Shown in pieces: positions 16,503 to 25,246 of a stretch of 64,000 bases of DNA. A program made the translations under genes and the position numbers. The stretch covers positions 806,001-870,000 of the forward strand of contig NZ_CP079946.1 of assembly GCF_019968905.1 (NCBI RefSeq), written 5' to 3'. Origin of the DNA: Corallococcus sp. EGB. Its GTDB lineage: Bacteria > Myxococcota > Myxococcia > Myxococcales > Myxococcaceae. Every line of letters begins with the position of its first letter. Position 1 is the stretch's first letter. The notes under the pieces were generated by a model. The model saw only the letters and a list, made by a program, of their open reading frames with translations. It had not been told where the DNA came from and made no database searches.

Positions 16503-17945
16503 ATGTTCCAGGAACGCACGGCCTTCGAGCCCGACCGGGACTACCGGCTCGCACCCCTCCGGTTCAGCCCGTTGGATGGCAGCCGGTACGTGGTGACCAA
16601 CGACGTGGGCGAGCACGTGGTGCTCTCGCGCGAACACCTGGTCGCCTTCATCCAGCGCACGCTGTCGCCGGACTCGGCTGCCTACAAGGCGCTCAAGTCC
16701 CGGCACTTCATGTTCGACCGCCAGTCCCGCGTGGCGTTGGACCTGCTGGCGCTCAAGTACCGGACCCGGGCCGAACAGCTCGCGGCCTTCACCGGGCTGC
16801 ACATCTTCGTGGTCACCCTGCGGTGCGACCATTCCTGCCAGTACTGCCAGGTGTCGAGGCAGGTGGAGGACCGCACCCGGTTCGACATGACGCCCGAGCA
16901 CGCGGAGCAGGCCCTGGCGCTGGTCTTCCAGAGTCCGTCACCCGCGCTCAAGATTGAATTCCAGGGAGGAGAGCCGCTGCTCAACTTCGGGCTCATTCGC
17001 CACGTCGTCGAACGTGCCCTGGAGCTGAACAGGACCCACGGCCGCGACCTCCAGTTCGTCATCGCGACGAACCTGTCCCGGCTGTCGGACGAGGTCCTCG
17101 CGTTCTGCCGGCAGCACGGCATCTTCCTCTCCACGTCACTCGACGGGCCGGCGTCCCTGCACAACGCCCAGCGTCCGGTGCGCGGAGGAGACAGCCATCA
17201 GCGGACCGTGGATGGCATCCGGCGCGCGCGAGAGGTCTTGGGCGAGCACGCGGTCTCCGCGCTCATGACCACCACCCGGACCAGCCTGGACAGGGTGGAG
17301 GACATCATCGACGAGTACGTGCGCCTTGGCTTCCACTCCATCTTCCTGCGCAACCTGAGTCCATATGGCTTCGCGGTCCGGCGCAAGGGTGGCCAGGACT
17401 ATGACGTCGACCGGTGGATCGCCTTCTACACGCGCGGGCTCGCGCACATCCTGAAGCTCAACGCCCGGGGATATCCGCTGCGCGAGGAGTTCACCACCAT
17501 CCTCCTCCAGAAGCTCTTCTCCCCGAGGGGCTCGAGCTACGTCGACCTCCAGTCGCCCGCGGGCCTGGGCATTGGAGCCCTGGTCTACAACTACGACGGT
17601 CACGTCTACGCGTCCGACGAGGGACGCATGCTGGCGGAGATGGGCGACTTCTCCTTCCGGCTGGGCCATGTCGCGCGGGACGGCCACGCGGCCCTCCTGG
17701 CGTCGGAGACGCTGCTGTCCCACTTGAGTGACACCATGCCGGAGGGCGTCCCCATGTGCAGCGACTGCGCGTTCCTCCCGCTATGCGGAGCGGATCCCGT
17801 CTTCCACCGCGCGACGCAGGGGGACGCCGTGGGCCATAAGGCCTTCAGCGCCTTCTGCAAGAAACAGATGGCGGTCCTCCGGCACCTCATCACGTTGCTG
17901 GAGGATGATCCGCCTGCCCGCGAAACCCTGCTGGGATGGTTGTGA
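16503..17945 (+). CDS. hxsB: Radical SAM maturase HxsB
   Basis: 480 aa, the usual HxsB length. The radical SAM cluster motif CxxxCxxC is C108, C112, C115 (LRCDHSCQYCQVSRQ), followed by EFQGGEPLLNF for SAM binding. The C-terminus carries a SPASM/twitch-like Cys set (MCSDCAFLPLCGADP, then FCKK) for auxiliary iron-sulfur clusters, typical of enzymes that modify ribosomally made peptides. It is expected to act on the His-Xaa-Ser repeat of the upstream precursor together with HxsC. The chemistry is not known. The gene is 11 bp after hxsD and 3 bp before hxsC, so it is a tight operon. Confidence 0.88.
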   Translation: MFQERTAFEPDRDYRLAPLRFSPLDGSRYVVTNDVGEHVVLSREHLVAFIQRTLSPDSAAYKALKSRHFMFDRQSRVALDLLALKYRTRAEQLAAFTGLHIFVVTLRCDHSCQYCQVSRQVEDRTRFDMTPEHAEQALALVFQSPSPALKIEFQGGEPLLNFGLIRHVVERALELNRTHGRDLQFVIATNLSRLSDEVLAFCRQHGIFLSTSLDGPASLHNAQRPVRGGDSHQRTVDGIRRAREVLGEHAVSALMTTTRTSLDRVEDIIDEYVRLGFHSIFLRNLSPYGFAVRRKGGQDYDVDRWIAFYTRGLAHILKLNARGYPLREEFTTILLQKLFSPRGSSYVDLQSPAGLGIGALVYNYDGHVYASDEGRMLAEMGDFSFRLGHVARDGHAALLASETLLSHLSDTMPEGVPMCSDCAFLPLCGADPVFHRATQGDAVGHKAFSAFCKKQMAVLRHLITLLEDDPPARETLLGWL

Positions 17946-17948
17946 ATC

Positions 17949-19106
17949 ATGACCCCGGCTCTTTCCACGGTGGGGCTGCGGCCCCTGTCCCGCGCCTCCT
18001 CTCATCCGTTCCTGGGGCGCCTCCGAGAGGGCACCGCATCCACGCCAGTCGCGGGGGTGCCTGAAATCCTCCTCGTCCGTGAGCCCCAGGGCGCGCTGCC
18101 GTCAGGCTTTCGCGCATACCTGCTGGAGGAGCCGGTTCCGGACGTGAGCGTCCCGGATGCCTATGTGCTGCCCTCCGGCTTTCTTCCGCTCGCGGAAGGA
18201 GACGTCGTGCGGGTGGAGCCCTCCAGCGGACGGTTGAGCGCGCTCTACCGGAGGGCCTCCCTTTCCAACAGCCTGCTGGTCACCGAGCGCTGCGACAACT
18301 ACTGCCTGATGTGCTCGCAGCCTCCGCGCAAGCACGATGACTCCTGGCTGCTGGACGAGCTTCTGGAGCTCATCCCGCTCATCTCCCCGGAGACTCGAGA
18401 ACTGGGCATCACTGGCGGAGAACCCGCGCTGCTGGGCGAGGGGCTGCTACGGCTCGTGGAGCAGTTGAAGACGCACTTGCCGGGAACGGCGGTGCACATG
18501 CTCTCCAATGGGCGGCGTTTCTCGGAGGAGGTCTTCGCCCGGGGCCTGGGGACGCTGAAGCATCCGGACTTGATGGTGGGCATCCCGCTGTACTCCGACC
18601 TGCCGGAGGCGCATGACCATGTCGTGCAGGCGCGGGGCGCCTACGATGAGACCCTGCGGGGCATCCTGAACCTGAAGCGGGCGGGCATCCGGGTGGAGCT
18701 CCGGGTCGTCATCCATGCCCTCACCCACGAGCGCCTCCCGGACCTGGCGCGCTTCATCGCCCGGAACCTGCTCTTCGTGGACCATGTCGCGCTGATGGGG
18801 CTGGAGCTGATGGGCTTCGCGAAGACGAACCTTCCGAAGCTCTGGGTGGATCCGCTCGATTACCAGGAGCCCCTCCGCGCGGCGGTGCGGACCCTGGACC
18901 GGGCGGGCATCAACACCTCCATCTACAACCATCCGCTCTGCGTGCTCCCCGCGGACCTCCATCCCTTCGCGCGCAAGAGCATCTCCGACTGGAAGAACGT
19001 CTACTTCCGGGAGTGCGAAGGCTGCGCCTTGAAAGAGGCCTGTGGCGGGTTCTTCGCTTCTTCGACGCTGAAGCGCAGCCGGGGGATCGCGGCCGCGCGT
19101 CCGTGA
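17949..19106 (+). CDS. hxsC: Radical SAM maturase HxsC
   Basis: 385 aa. The CxxxCxxC motif is C115, C119, C122 (ERCDNYCLMCSQPPR), with GITGGEPALLG next. The C-terminal CEGCALKEACGGFFAS supplies further cysteines. The long N-terminal region (about 110 residues before the radical SAM barrel) and the SQPPRKHDD stretch fit HxsC rather than a generic SPASM enzyme. It presumably works with HxsB on the His-Xaa-Ser precursor. The stop is only 10 bp before the second copy of the 52-bp repeat, so the inserted block ends almost exactly with this gene. Confidence 0.88.
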   Translation: MTPALSTVGLRPLSRASSHPFLGRLREGTASTPVAGVPEILLVREPQGALPSGFRAYLLEEPVPDVSVPDAYVLPSGFLPLAEGDVVRVEPSSGRLSALYRRASLSNSLLVTERCDNYCLMCSQPPRKHDDSWLLDELLELIPLISPETRELGITGGEPALLGEGLLRLVEQLKTHLPGTAVHMLSNGRRFSEEVFARGLGTLKHPDLMVGIPLYSDLPEAHDHVVQARGAYDETLRGILNLKRAGIRVELRVVIHALTHERLPDLARFIARNLLFVDHVALMGLELMGFAKTNLPKLWVDPLDYQEPLRAAVRTLDRAGINTSIYNHPLCVLPADLHPFARKSISDWKNVYFRECEGCALKEACGGFFASSTLKRSRGIAAARP

Positions 19107-19116
19107 CGCGCCTGCG

Positions 19117-19168
19117 CGGCGAGGAGCTCTGCCTGGACTACGGCATCACCTGGTTCGAGACGCACTGA
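19117..19168 (+). repeat. 52-bp direct repeat, right copy (SET 3' remnant)
   Basis: An exact copy of 14596-14647. Here it has no open SET gene in front of it, so it is a remnant or attachment-site-like copy, not a functional 3' end. It lies between the hxsC stop and the end of the convergent lipase-like gene. Confidence 0.95.
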
Positions 19169-19192
19169 GGCGCCCTCTTCGCGCTGGTGGCT

Positions 19193-20287
19193 TCAGACCG
19201 CGTCCTGGATGTGCTCCAGGTACGTGTTGATGCCGTGCTTGCCATCCACGCCGAACACCTCGCCGTTTCCGGCGGAGTCGAAGGTGTGGAGGGTGGCGCC
19301 TGCCGGGTACTGGATGGACGGGCCGCCGTTGAGGATCCCGATGCCCGGAAAGATGCCGGACACGATGCCGCTGACGATGTCCGTCACCGGGTTGAACCCA
19401 TGCGTGCCCAGCCACGTGGGCACGGGGTCCTGGTTGTTGACGTAGAACGTGTACTTGGGCCCGTCCGGGAACGTCTTGCCCGCGCCCGCGAAGGTCGTGA
19501 CGTGGATGTTCCCGAGCAGCGCCTCGCGCTTGTCGCGGTTGCCGTCACCGAGGATGGGCAGGTTGCCCCAGAAGCCGCCCATGTCGTTCTTGATGCGGTG
19601 ATCCACCTCGCGCAGCGCCGTCGCCACGATGGCGCCGCCCTGGCTGTAGCCGGTGACGTTGACCTTCCTGCCGGCCTTCAGGTCGCTGTAGATGGCATCC
19701 GCCAGCGTCTGGGCCGCCTTGTTGTCGCCGAGTCCCAGCCGGTCCAGGCCCGTCTGCGTCACGTCCGCGGCCAGCCCCTCCGTGGCGTTGTAGATGGGCA
19801 CCACGTTGGTGCCCGTCTCGTTCGCCAGCTTCTGGGCCTGGCCCGTGGCGTCTCCGTCGCCCTGCGTCTGCGTGACGATGCCGTTGACGTGGTACGTCGT
19901 CGGCGTCGGGGAGGCGATGGGCTTCTCCGGCTTGAACGGCGGTATCTCCGAGATGGAGAACCTGCCCGGCGGATACGCGTAGCCGTCCGCGCCCAGGAAC
20001 ATGCCGTCGTACGTCTTCGGATCCGCGTTCGCGTCGAGCTTCAGCGCGCCGCGCGCCACCTTCGTCGCGTCATCCAGCACCACCGTGCCTGCCTGCACCG
20101 TGCCCGTCGTGTTGGACTGGACGGGCGGGAGGCTGGTGGAGGACTGCGCGCGCTTCGCCTCGAAGACGTCCTTCGACGCCGGCGGACGGGCGACCGTGTT
20201 CTTCGCCGCCACGGGCCCGGTCTGTCCCTCCAGGGGGCGAGGCGCCACCTTCCGGACTCCGCCTTGACCCACACCGTCGATGGACAT
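19193..20287 (-). CDS. Lipase-like alpha/beta hydrolase with disordered N-terminus
   Basis: 364 aa. Residues 1-70 are Pro/Thr/Ala-rich and probably disordered. From about residue 125 a hydrolase-like fold appears: TYHVNGIVTQTQGDGDATG, a helix with QTLADAIYSDLKAG, then the nucleophile elbow TGYSQGGAIV. Later strands include NIHVTTFAGAGKTF and YVNNQDPVPTW, a plausible acid residue. A candidate His near the C-terminus is HGINTYLEHIQ. There is no signal peptide. The TxSQGGxI elbow resembles intracellular lipases and PE-PPE-type hydrolases, so secretion or effector use is possible but not shown. Confidence 0.7.
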   Translation of the reverse strand: MSIDGVGQGGVRKVAPRPLEGQTGPVAAKNTVARPPASKDVFEAKRAQSSTSLPPVQSNTTGTVQAGTVVLDDATKVARGALKLDANADPKTYDGMFLGADGYAYPPGRFSISEIPPFKPEKPIASPTPTTYHVNGIVTQTQGDGDATGQAQKLANETGTNVVPIYNATEGLAADVTQTGLDRLGLGDNKAAQTLADAIYSDLKAGRKVNVTGYSQGGAIVATALREVDHRIKNDMGGFWGNLPILGDGNRDKREALLGNIHVTTFAGAGKTFPDGPKYTFYVNNQDPVPTWLGTHGFNPVTDIVSGIVSGIFPGIGILNGGPSIQYPAGATLHTFDSAGNGEVFGVDGKHGINTYLEHIQDAV

Positions 20288-20353
20288 GCCCTGGAGCTCC
20301 CTGTTCTCGGTTCGAGAAGGGTTATCGGGAGCGGAGAGACAGAGTTGTGTCGG

Positions 20354-22030
20354 TCAGGACAGAAGGCGGACGTGGATGCCCGGCGTGCGGTGCTCGGCCG
20401 CGCGCTCCACGACGCGGCCCAGGCGCAGCAGCAGGTGCTCCTCGTAGGGCCGCCCCGTGAGATGCACGCCCACGGGGAGGCCCGCGCGGTCGAAGCCCGC
20501 GGGCACGGAGAGGGCCGGGCAGCCGGTGAGGTTCGCCAGTCGGATGAAGCGCATCAGCGCGTCCACCACCGGCAGGTTCGACTCGCCGGCCGGGAGCGTC
20601 GCTTCGGGGATGACGGGCGCGGTGCTCGCCGTCGTCGGCGTGACGATGACGTCCACGTCCGCCATGCGCGCGAGCAGCTCACGCGTCAGCCGGTGCCGGT
20701 GCCGCAGCGCGTGAATGAGGTCCGTGGCCCGGAAGTGGCGCCCCAGCGCCAGGTTGGTGCGTGAGTCGAGCCCGAACACGGATACGCGTGCCTTCACCTG
20801 CGGCAGCATCGCCTCCGCCATCTCGCTCAGGATGATGCAGCTGTGCGTCCAGAGAATCGTGTTCAGGTCCGGCGCGGGCAGCTCCACCACCGTGGCGCCC
20901 GCGCCGGTCAGTGCGCGCACGGACTCCCGGCACCGGGCCACCACGTCCGGATCCGCGTCCTCGAAATACGGCGTGCAGATGCCCAGGCGGACGCCCTTCA
21001 ACGCGCCGTCCTCGTAGCCCGACAGGTGATGCGGTGGCTGCCCTTGGGCAACGACGTCGTGTCCGTCCGGCCCGGCCACAATCGCATACACCGCCGCGAC
21101 GTCGTCGACGGTGAGGCCCAGCGGGCCCACGTGCGCCACGTTCCAGCACAGCGGCGGCACGCCCGTCTCCGGGATGCGGCCCCAGGTCGCCTTGAGCCCG
21201 ACGACGCCGCACAGCGCGGCGGGGATGCGGATGGAGCCGCCACCGTCCGCGCCGATGCTCGCCGGGCACAGCCCCGCCGCCACCACGGCCCCGGAGCCGC
21301 TGGAGCTGCCGCCGGTGATGTGGCCCCGGTTCCACGGGTTGCGCGCGGCGCCGTGGTGCGGGTTCAACCCGATGGGGTTGATGCCAATCTCCTGCATGTT
21401 GGCCTTGCCCAGGATGACGGCGCCCGCGGCCTTCAGCCGGGCGGCCACCGTGGAGTCGCTCCGGGCCGGCTCGTTGCGGAACGTGGTGCCCAGCGTCGTG
21501 GGGAAGCCCGCCACGTCCAACTCGTCCTTGATGACGACGGGCACCCCGTCGAGCACGCTCAGGGGCGCGCCCGCGCGCAGCCGCTCCGCGGACGCCTCCG
21601 CCGCCCGCAGCACCTCCTCCGGCTTGTGGGCGATGAAGAGGCCCAGCCGGTCCGCGCCGGTGTCCAGCCGCTCAATCGCTTCATGGGCCCTCCGCGTCAC
21701 GGCCACCGGATCCGTGCGCCCATCGCGGTAGGCGCGAGCGAACGCCGCGACCGTCTCCCGCTCCTGTGTCACGGGCGACGCGGCGACCGCGCGCGCTGCC
21801 TGCTCCACCGGTGTCTGTGATTCGGTGGCGGGCGCACCCGGGGACAGCGGGTACTGGACGGGCGGGGCATCCCCGGCGGACAGCGAGCGCCACGCTTCGA
21901 TGCCGCTGTCCCGCATCAACTTCTCCACCAGCGCGGGGCCCACGCCGCCCCGCTCCAGCGTGTTGACCATCGCCTTGAGGGCCATGCCTGAGAGTCGCGG
22001 AGCCTTCACCGGAGCGCGTCGGTAGGTCAT
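20354..22030 (-). CDS. Amidase (amidase-signature family)
   Basis: 558 aa from MTYRRAPVKA. A longer upstream frame overlaps the divergent channel gene's promoter and is unlikely. The amidase-signature Ser-cisSer-Lys triad is visible: Lys in VVIKDELDVAGFPTT, the Gly/Ser-rich loop TGGSSSGSGAVVAAG, and the nucleophile Ser in GADGGGSIRIPAALCG. An N-terminal extension of about 120 residues precedes the catalytic domain. The family hydrolyses carbon-nitrogen bonds of amides, and the substrate cannot be told. No GatB or GatC partner is adjacent, which argues against a tRNA-amidating role. Confidence 0.88.
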   Translation of the reverse strand: MTYRRAPVKAPRLSGMALKAMVNTLERGGVGPALVEKLMRDSGIEAWRSLSAGDAPPVQYPLSPGAPATESQTPVEQAARAVAASPVTQERETVAAFARAYRDGRTDPVAVTRRAHEAIERLDTGADRLGLFIAHKPEEVLRAAEASAERLRAGAPLSVLDGVPVVIKDELDVAGFPTTLGTTFRNEPARSDSTVAARLKAAGAVILGKANMQEIGINPIGLNPHHGAARNPWNRGHITGGSSSGSGAVVAAGLCPASIGADGGGSIRIPAALCGVVGLKATWGRIPETGVPPLCWNVAHVGPLGLTVDDVAAVYAIVAGPDGHDVVAQGQPPHHLSGYEDGALKGVRLGICTPYFEDADPDVVARCRESVRALTGAGATVVELPAPDLNTILWTHSCIILSEMAEAMLPQVKARVSVFGLDSRTNLALGRHFRATDLIHALRHRHRLTRELLARMADVDVIVTPTTASTAPVIPEATLPAGESNLPVVDALMRFIRLANLTGCPALSVPAGFDRAGLPVGVHLTGRPYEEHLLLRLGRVVERAAEHRTPGIHVRLLS

Positions 22031-22158
22031 GGCGGACAGCCTACCGCCGCGTCGCGCATGCACGCAGGCCGCGTCCCCATGGAACGCGTCCGGACGCACC
22101 GGCGCAGGAGCGCGCTTGTGTCCGGTACGCGGCATATCGTGTGCACCGACCGTCGAGC

Positions 22159-23277
22159 ATGCACGCGCGCCGCAGGTGGTCGCTGGACGCAGATGGCTCG
22201 GCTTGGGCTCCCCGGCTCTGGGGGATGCTGCTGTGTCTCGCTCTGTTCCTGGCCCCGCGTGCGGGAGCGACGGAGGCACCGCCCACGGCCGGGCCTCGCA
22301 AGGTCTATGTGAGCTTCGCCCTGTCTGGCTTGAGCGGCGTGGACGACGTCAACGAGACCTTCGACGCGGACTTCTACATGCGGCTGCGCTGGTACGACCC
22401 CACGCTCGCCCACGCGCCGCTCGGGAACCTGGACACGCCACCCGCGTGGCGCCCGAACCTGGAGATCATCAACGCCAAGAGCGTGTCCAAGCAGCTCGAG
22501 GAGGACACCTATCAGCTGGTGGCGCCGGGCGTCGTGCAGACGGTGAACCGCTACCGGGTCACGCTCGCGAGCAAGCTGGACCTGCGCCGCTTCCCCTTCG
22601 ACGCACAGGAACTGCCCGTCCTCATCGAGGACTTCCAGCACTCCAAGGAGGAGCTGGTCCTGGTCCATGAGAAGGTGGGGACGCAGCTCCAGGGGGCGGA
22701 GTCGCTCGCGGAGTGCAGCGCCCCGCTCCATGGCGACGACGTCCTGGAGCTGGCCTCCAGCGGTCCGTCGGAGTGGGAGCTCCATGGGATCCGCGTGGGC
22801 ACCGGGGCGCACCGCTACACCTTCTTCGATGACGTGGGCTACTCGCGCTTCAGCATCACGCTCCACGTCGAGCGGCGTCCCCAGTACTACGTCTTCAAGC
22901 TCATCCTGGTCCTGCTGCTGCTCGTGCTGGCCCCGTGCGTGGTCTTCTTCCTGGACCCGGAGAACCTGGGCGAGCGCAGCGGCATCTGCATCACCGCGCT
23001 CCTGGCGGTCATCGCCCACAACTACATCGCCTGCACCGTGCTGCCGCGCATCGCCTACCTGTGCGTGATGGACTACTTCATGTTCGGGGGCCAGGCGGTG
23101 CTGTTCCTCATCGTCGCGGAGAGCCTCTGCGTGCACCAGGTGGTCAAGCGCACCCAGGGCACGGAGCACGAGGCCCGCGCCCTGCGGCTCACCCGGCAGC
23201 TGGATCGCATTTGTCTGTATTCCATTCCCTCCGCGCTGCTCCTGGCGGGGACGGCCATCTACATGCTGTATGCCTGA
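22159..23277 (+). CDS. Pentameric ligand-gated ion channel (Cys-loop receptor family)
   Basis: 372 aa from the ATG giving MHARRRWSLD. A GTG at 22141 is an alternative. A signal peptide covers about 1-38. The extracellular ligand-binding domain shows VDDVNETFDADFYMRLRWYD, WRPNLEIINA and RRFPFDAQELPVLIEDF, the prokaryotic counterpart of the FPFD loop (no disulfide Cys pair, as in bacterial homologues). Four transmembrane helices follow in order M1-M4, with M2 (ICITALLAVIAHNYIACTVLP) lining the pore and M4 ending two residues before the stop. It should form a pentamer in the cytoplasmic membrane gated by a small ligand. Bacterial relatives respond to protons or amines. The next gene starts 10 bp downstream. 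Confidence 0.9.
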   Translation: MHARRRWSLDADGSAWAPRLWGMLLCLALFLAPRAGATEAPPTAGPRKVYVSFALSGLSGVDDVNETFDADFYMRLRWYDPTLAHAPLGNLDTPPAWRPNLEIINAKSVSKQLEEDTYQLVAPGVVQTVNRYRVTLASKLDLRRFPFDAQELPVLIEDFQHSKEELVLVHEKVGTQLQGAESLAECSAPLHGDDVLELASSGPSEWELHGIRVGTGAHRYTFFDDVGYSRFSITLHVERRPQYYVFKLILVLLLLVLAPCVVFFLDPENLGERSGICITALLAVIAHNYIACTVLPRIAYLCVMDYFMFGGQAVLFLIVAESLCVHQVVKRTQGTEHEARALRLTRQLDRICLYSIPSALLLAGTAIYMLYA

Positions 23278-23287
23278 AGGAGAGCCC

Positions 23288-24424
23288 ATGCACCCCCATG
23301 ACAAGCCCTTGCAGCCCGTCGTCGAGGAGTTGAAGCAGCTCATCGCCCGGAATGGTTGGGAGGGCCGCTTCTCCCAGGCCATCAAGGATGCCCGGCACTA
23401 CCAGATCCCCACCCTCCGCCACATCGAGAGCCTGGACGATTATCTCCAGTGGATGAGCCGCCTGCTGGAGTGGGTGCCCACCGAAACGCCCAACGGCCGT
23501 CACGTCTACAATCACATCTGCGAGTTCTATTTCTTCCTGGACCAGAAGCCGGTGCGTGAGCTCCAGAACCACATCACCCCGAGCCGGCAGGCACCGGAGT
23601 TGACGGAGCTCTCCCGGTGGATGGTGTCCTACGCCAACGCGTGGGGGCGCTTCCTCGACACGCCCGAGTCGCTCACGCCGGAGTCGCTGCGCACGTTCTA
23701 TGACTCACCGGCGTACAACATGGCCGAGTACATGCCGGCGCCCAGCGGCTGGAAGACCTTCAACCAGTTCTTCGCGCGCAACTACAAGCCGGGGATGCGG
23801 CCCATCGCGTCCATCGGGGATGACCGGGTGATTGTCTCACCGGCGGACTCCACCTTCGTGGGCTGGTGGCAGATCAACGAGCAGTCCACCATCACGGTGA
23901 AGAACCTCACCTGGTCCGTGATGGAGCTGTTGGAGGGCAGCCCCTACCGTGAGCGGTTCCGGGGCGGCGTCTTCATGCACAGCTTCCTCAACACGACGGA
24001 CTACCACCGCCTGCACGTGCCGCTGCCCGGCCGGGTGCTGGAGTCGCGCGTGATTCACGGTCAGGTGTACCTGGACGTCGTGGCGAAGCCGGAGGCGGAC
24101 GGGACGCACCGGCTCCACGCGGCGCGCCGGATGGACGCCGAGGACGGCACGGGCTACCAGTTCGCGCAGGCGCGCGGCCTGCTGGTGCTGGACACGCCCA
24201 CGGGTCTGGTGGCGGTGCTGCCCATTGGCATGGCGCAGGTGTCCTCCGTGGTGATGACCGCGGAGCCCGGCAAGACGCTGCACAAGGGCGAGGAGTTCGC
24301 CTACTTCCAGTTCGGCGGCTCGGACATCGTCGTGCTGTTCGAGGCCTCCAGCAGCGTGGGGCTGACGGCCCGGCCCAACGTGCACTACAACCAGGGCAGC
24401 TGGATTGGTCAGGCCTTCCCCTGA
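23288..24424 (+). CDS. Phosphatidylserine-decarboxylase-family (PsiD-like) pyruvoyl enzyme
   Basis: 378 aa from the ATG with AAGGAGA upstream. The N-terminal 130 residues are helical (LKQLIARNGWEGRFSQAI). The Psd core follows: FNQFFARNYKPGMRP, VSPADSTFVGWW, then LNTTDYHRLHVPLPGRV with the conserved YHRxHxP. Near the C-terminus FGGSDIV places Ser345 where Psd proteins self-cleave at (L/G)GS to make the pyruvoyl group. Many soluble family members with this helical N-terminus decarboxylate amino acids rather than phosphatidylserine (PsiD acts on tryptophan). No membrane anchor is present. It is probably cotranscribed with the ion channel 10 bp upstream, so it may make or remove an amine ligand. 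Confidence 0.85.
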   Translation: MHPHDKPLQPVVEELKQLIARNGWEGRFSQAIKDARHYQIPTLRHIESLDDYLQWMSRLLEWVPTETPNGRHVYNHICEFYFFLDQKPVRELQNHITPSRQAPELTELSRWMVSYANAWGRFLDTPESLTPESLRTFYDSPAYNMAEYMPAPSGWKTFNQFFARNYKPGMRPIASIGDDRVIVSPADSTFVGWWQINEQSTITVKNLTWSVMELLEGSPYRERFRGGVFMHSFLNTTDYHRLHVPLPGRVLESRVIHGQVYLDVVAKPEADGTHRLHAARRMDAEDGTGYQFAQARGLLVLDTPTGLVAVLPIGMAQVSSVVMTAEPGKTLHKGEEFAYFQFGGSDIVVLFEASSSVGLTARPNVHYNQGSWIGQAFP

Positions 24425-24427
24425 GCG

Positions 24428-25235
24428 TCAGCGGTGCTTGGGGGACGGCGGCACCTCGGTGTCGAAGATCTTGTCCGACCCCGGCTTGCCAAACACCATC
24501 GTCTCATGGGTTGGCGGGAAGACGACGCCCGGGACATGCACGCCGGACGCCTCCCAGTAGTGCCCGGAGGCGTCCGTCGGGAGCACGAGCTTGTCTCCCA
24601 ACGCGCGCGAGGCCGCCTGGAGCACCTCGTCGCAGGTCCGGCAGGGCGTCTTCACGCCGCCGATGAAGGCGGGGGTCGCCTCGCTCAACAGCCCCCGCGC
24701 GTCCAGGTCCATGAGCACCGGGTAGAACAGCTGCTCCGCGTGGATGTCCTTCTTCGTGAAGGTCCCCCGGCCTTGCTCCGGCACGACCAGGTAGACGCGG
24801 CCCGAGGCCACCATGAGCGCCGCCCAGTCCGTGTAGTCGCCGCCGTTCTTCGTGATGGTGAGCAGCTCGTGGTTCGCGCACTCCAGCGACGCGCGCAGCT
24901 GCTTGAAGATGTACTTCCATGGTGTAGAGCAGCGTGCAGAGCCGCCGCATGAAGGAGTTGGGGCCCAGCTCGCGGTAATCCCAGACGGCGTCGCGGCTGA
25001 CGACCTTCGCGGCGTTCACCACCGTGGGCGCGGACTGGCTCAGGCAGGGATAGCTGATGCCGTTGACCGTCTCCCGGTGGGTCAGCTGGGGCTTGTGGTC
25101 GTCGAGCGACACCACCCGGCCCGTATGGGTGGTCGTCGTCAGCGGGTCCTGGTCGTTCTTCAGCGCCCCGGACTTCGTGTCGTAGTCCACCCGCCGCTTC
25201 TTCACCTTCGAGGCGCCCGCGGACGCGTGATACAT
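24428..25235 (-). pseudogene. Frameshifted deaminase-fold gene
   Basis: Two adjacent minus-strand frames join into one protein of about 268 aa. The first runs from MYHASAGASK to LCTLLYTM, the second continues KYIFKQLRASLE to PSPKHR. The break is near 24918-24922, where the bases out of phase imply a small indel. The second part carries HAEQLFYPVL and, about 30 residues later, GGVKTPCRTCDEV. HAE plus PCxxC is the zinc-binding signature of the deaminase superfamily, which includes nucleic-acid deaminase toxins. No toxin-delivery domain or immunity gene was identified. The N-terminal 100 residues are not recognised. The frameshift might be a sequencing error, since the rest is intact. Its stop lies 3 bp from the convergent decarboxylase stop. 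Confidence 0.6.
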
Positions 25236-25246
25236 TGCGTGGTGTG

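Larger units (their letters stand above)
14648..19116 (+). other. His-Xaa-Ser (Hxs) RiPP-like island between direct repeats
   Basis: This 4.5-kb block contains only the five same-strand Hxs-locus genes and a terminator-like hairpin. It begins right after the SET stop and ends 10 bp after the HxsC stop, at the second copy of the 52-bp repeat. No integrase, transposase or tRNA was found inside, so if it moved it did so using outside machinery or homologous recombination. The Hxs system is known from comparative genomics as a radical SAM peptide-modification system with no established product. Confidence 0.75.

Noticed and set aside
19141-19168. tRNA-like GGTTCGAGAC at the Hxs island repeats
   Set aside because: It resembles a T-loop, but there is no cloverleaf or acceptor stem. 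It is codons of the SET gene.
20354-22279. Longer amidase start at 22279
   Set aside because: The extra 83 residues are low-complexity, overlap the divergent channel gene's 5' region, and have no family match. The start at 22030 fits the amidase N-terminus.
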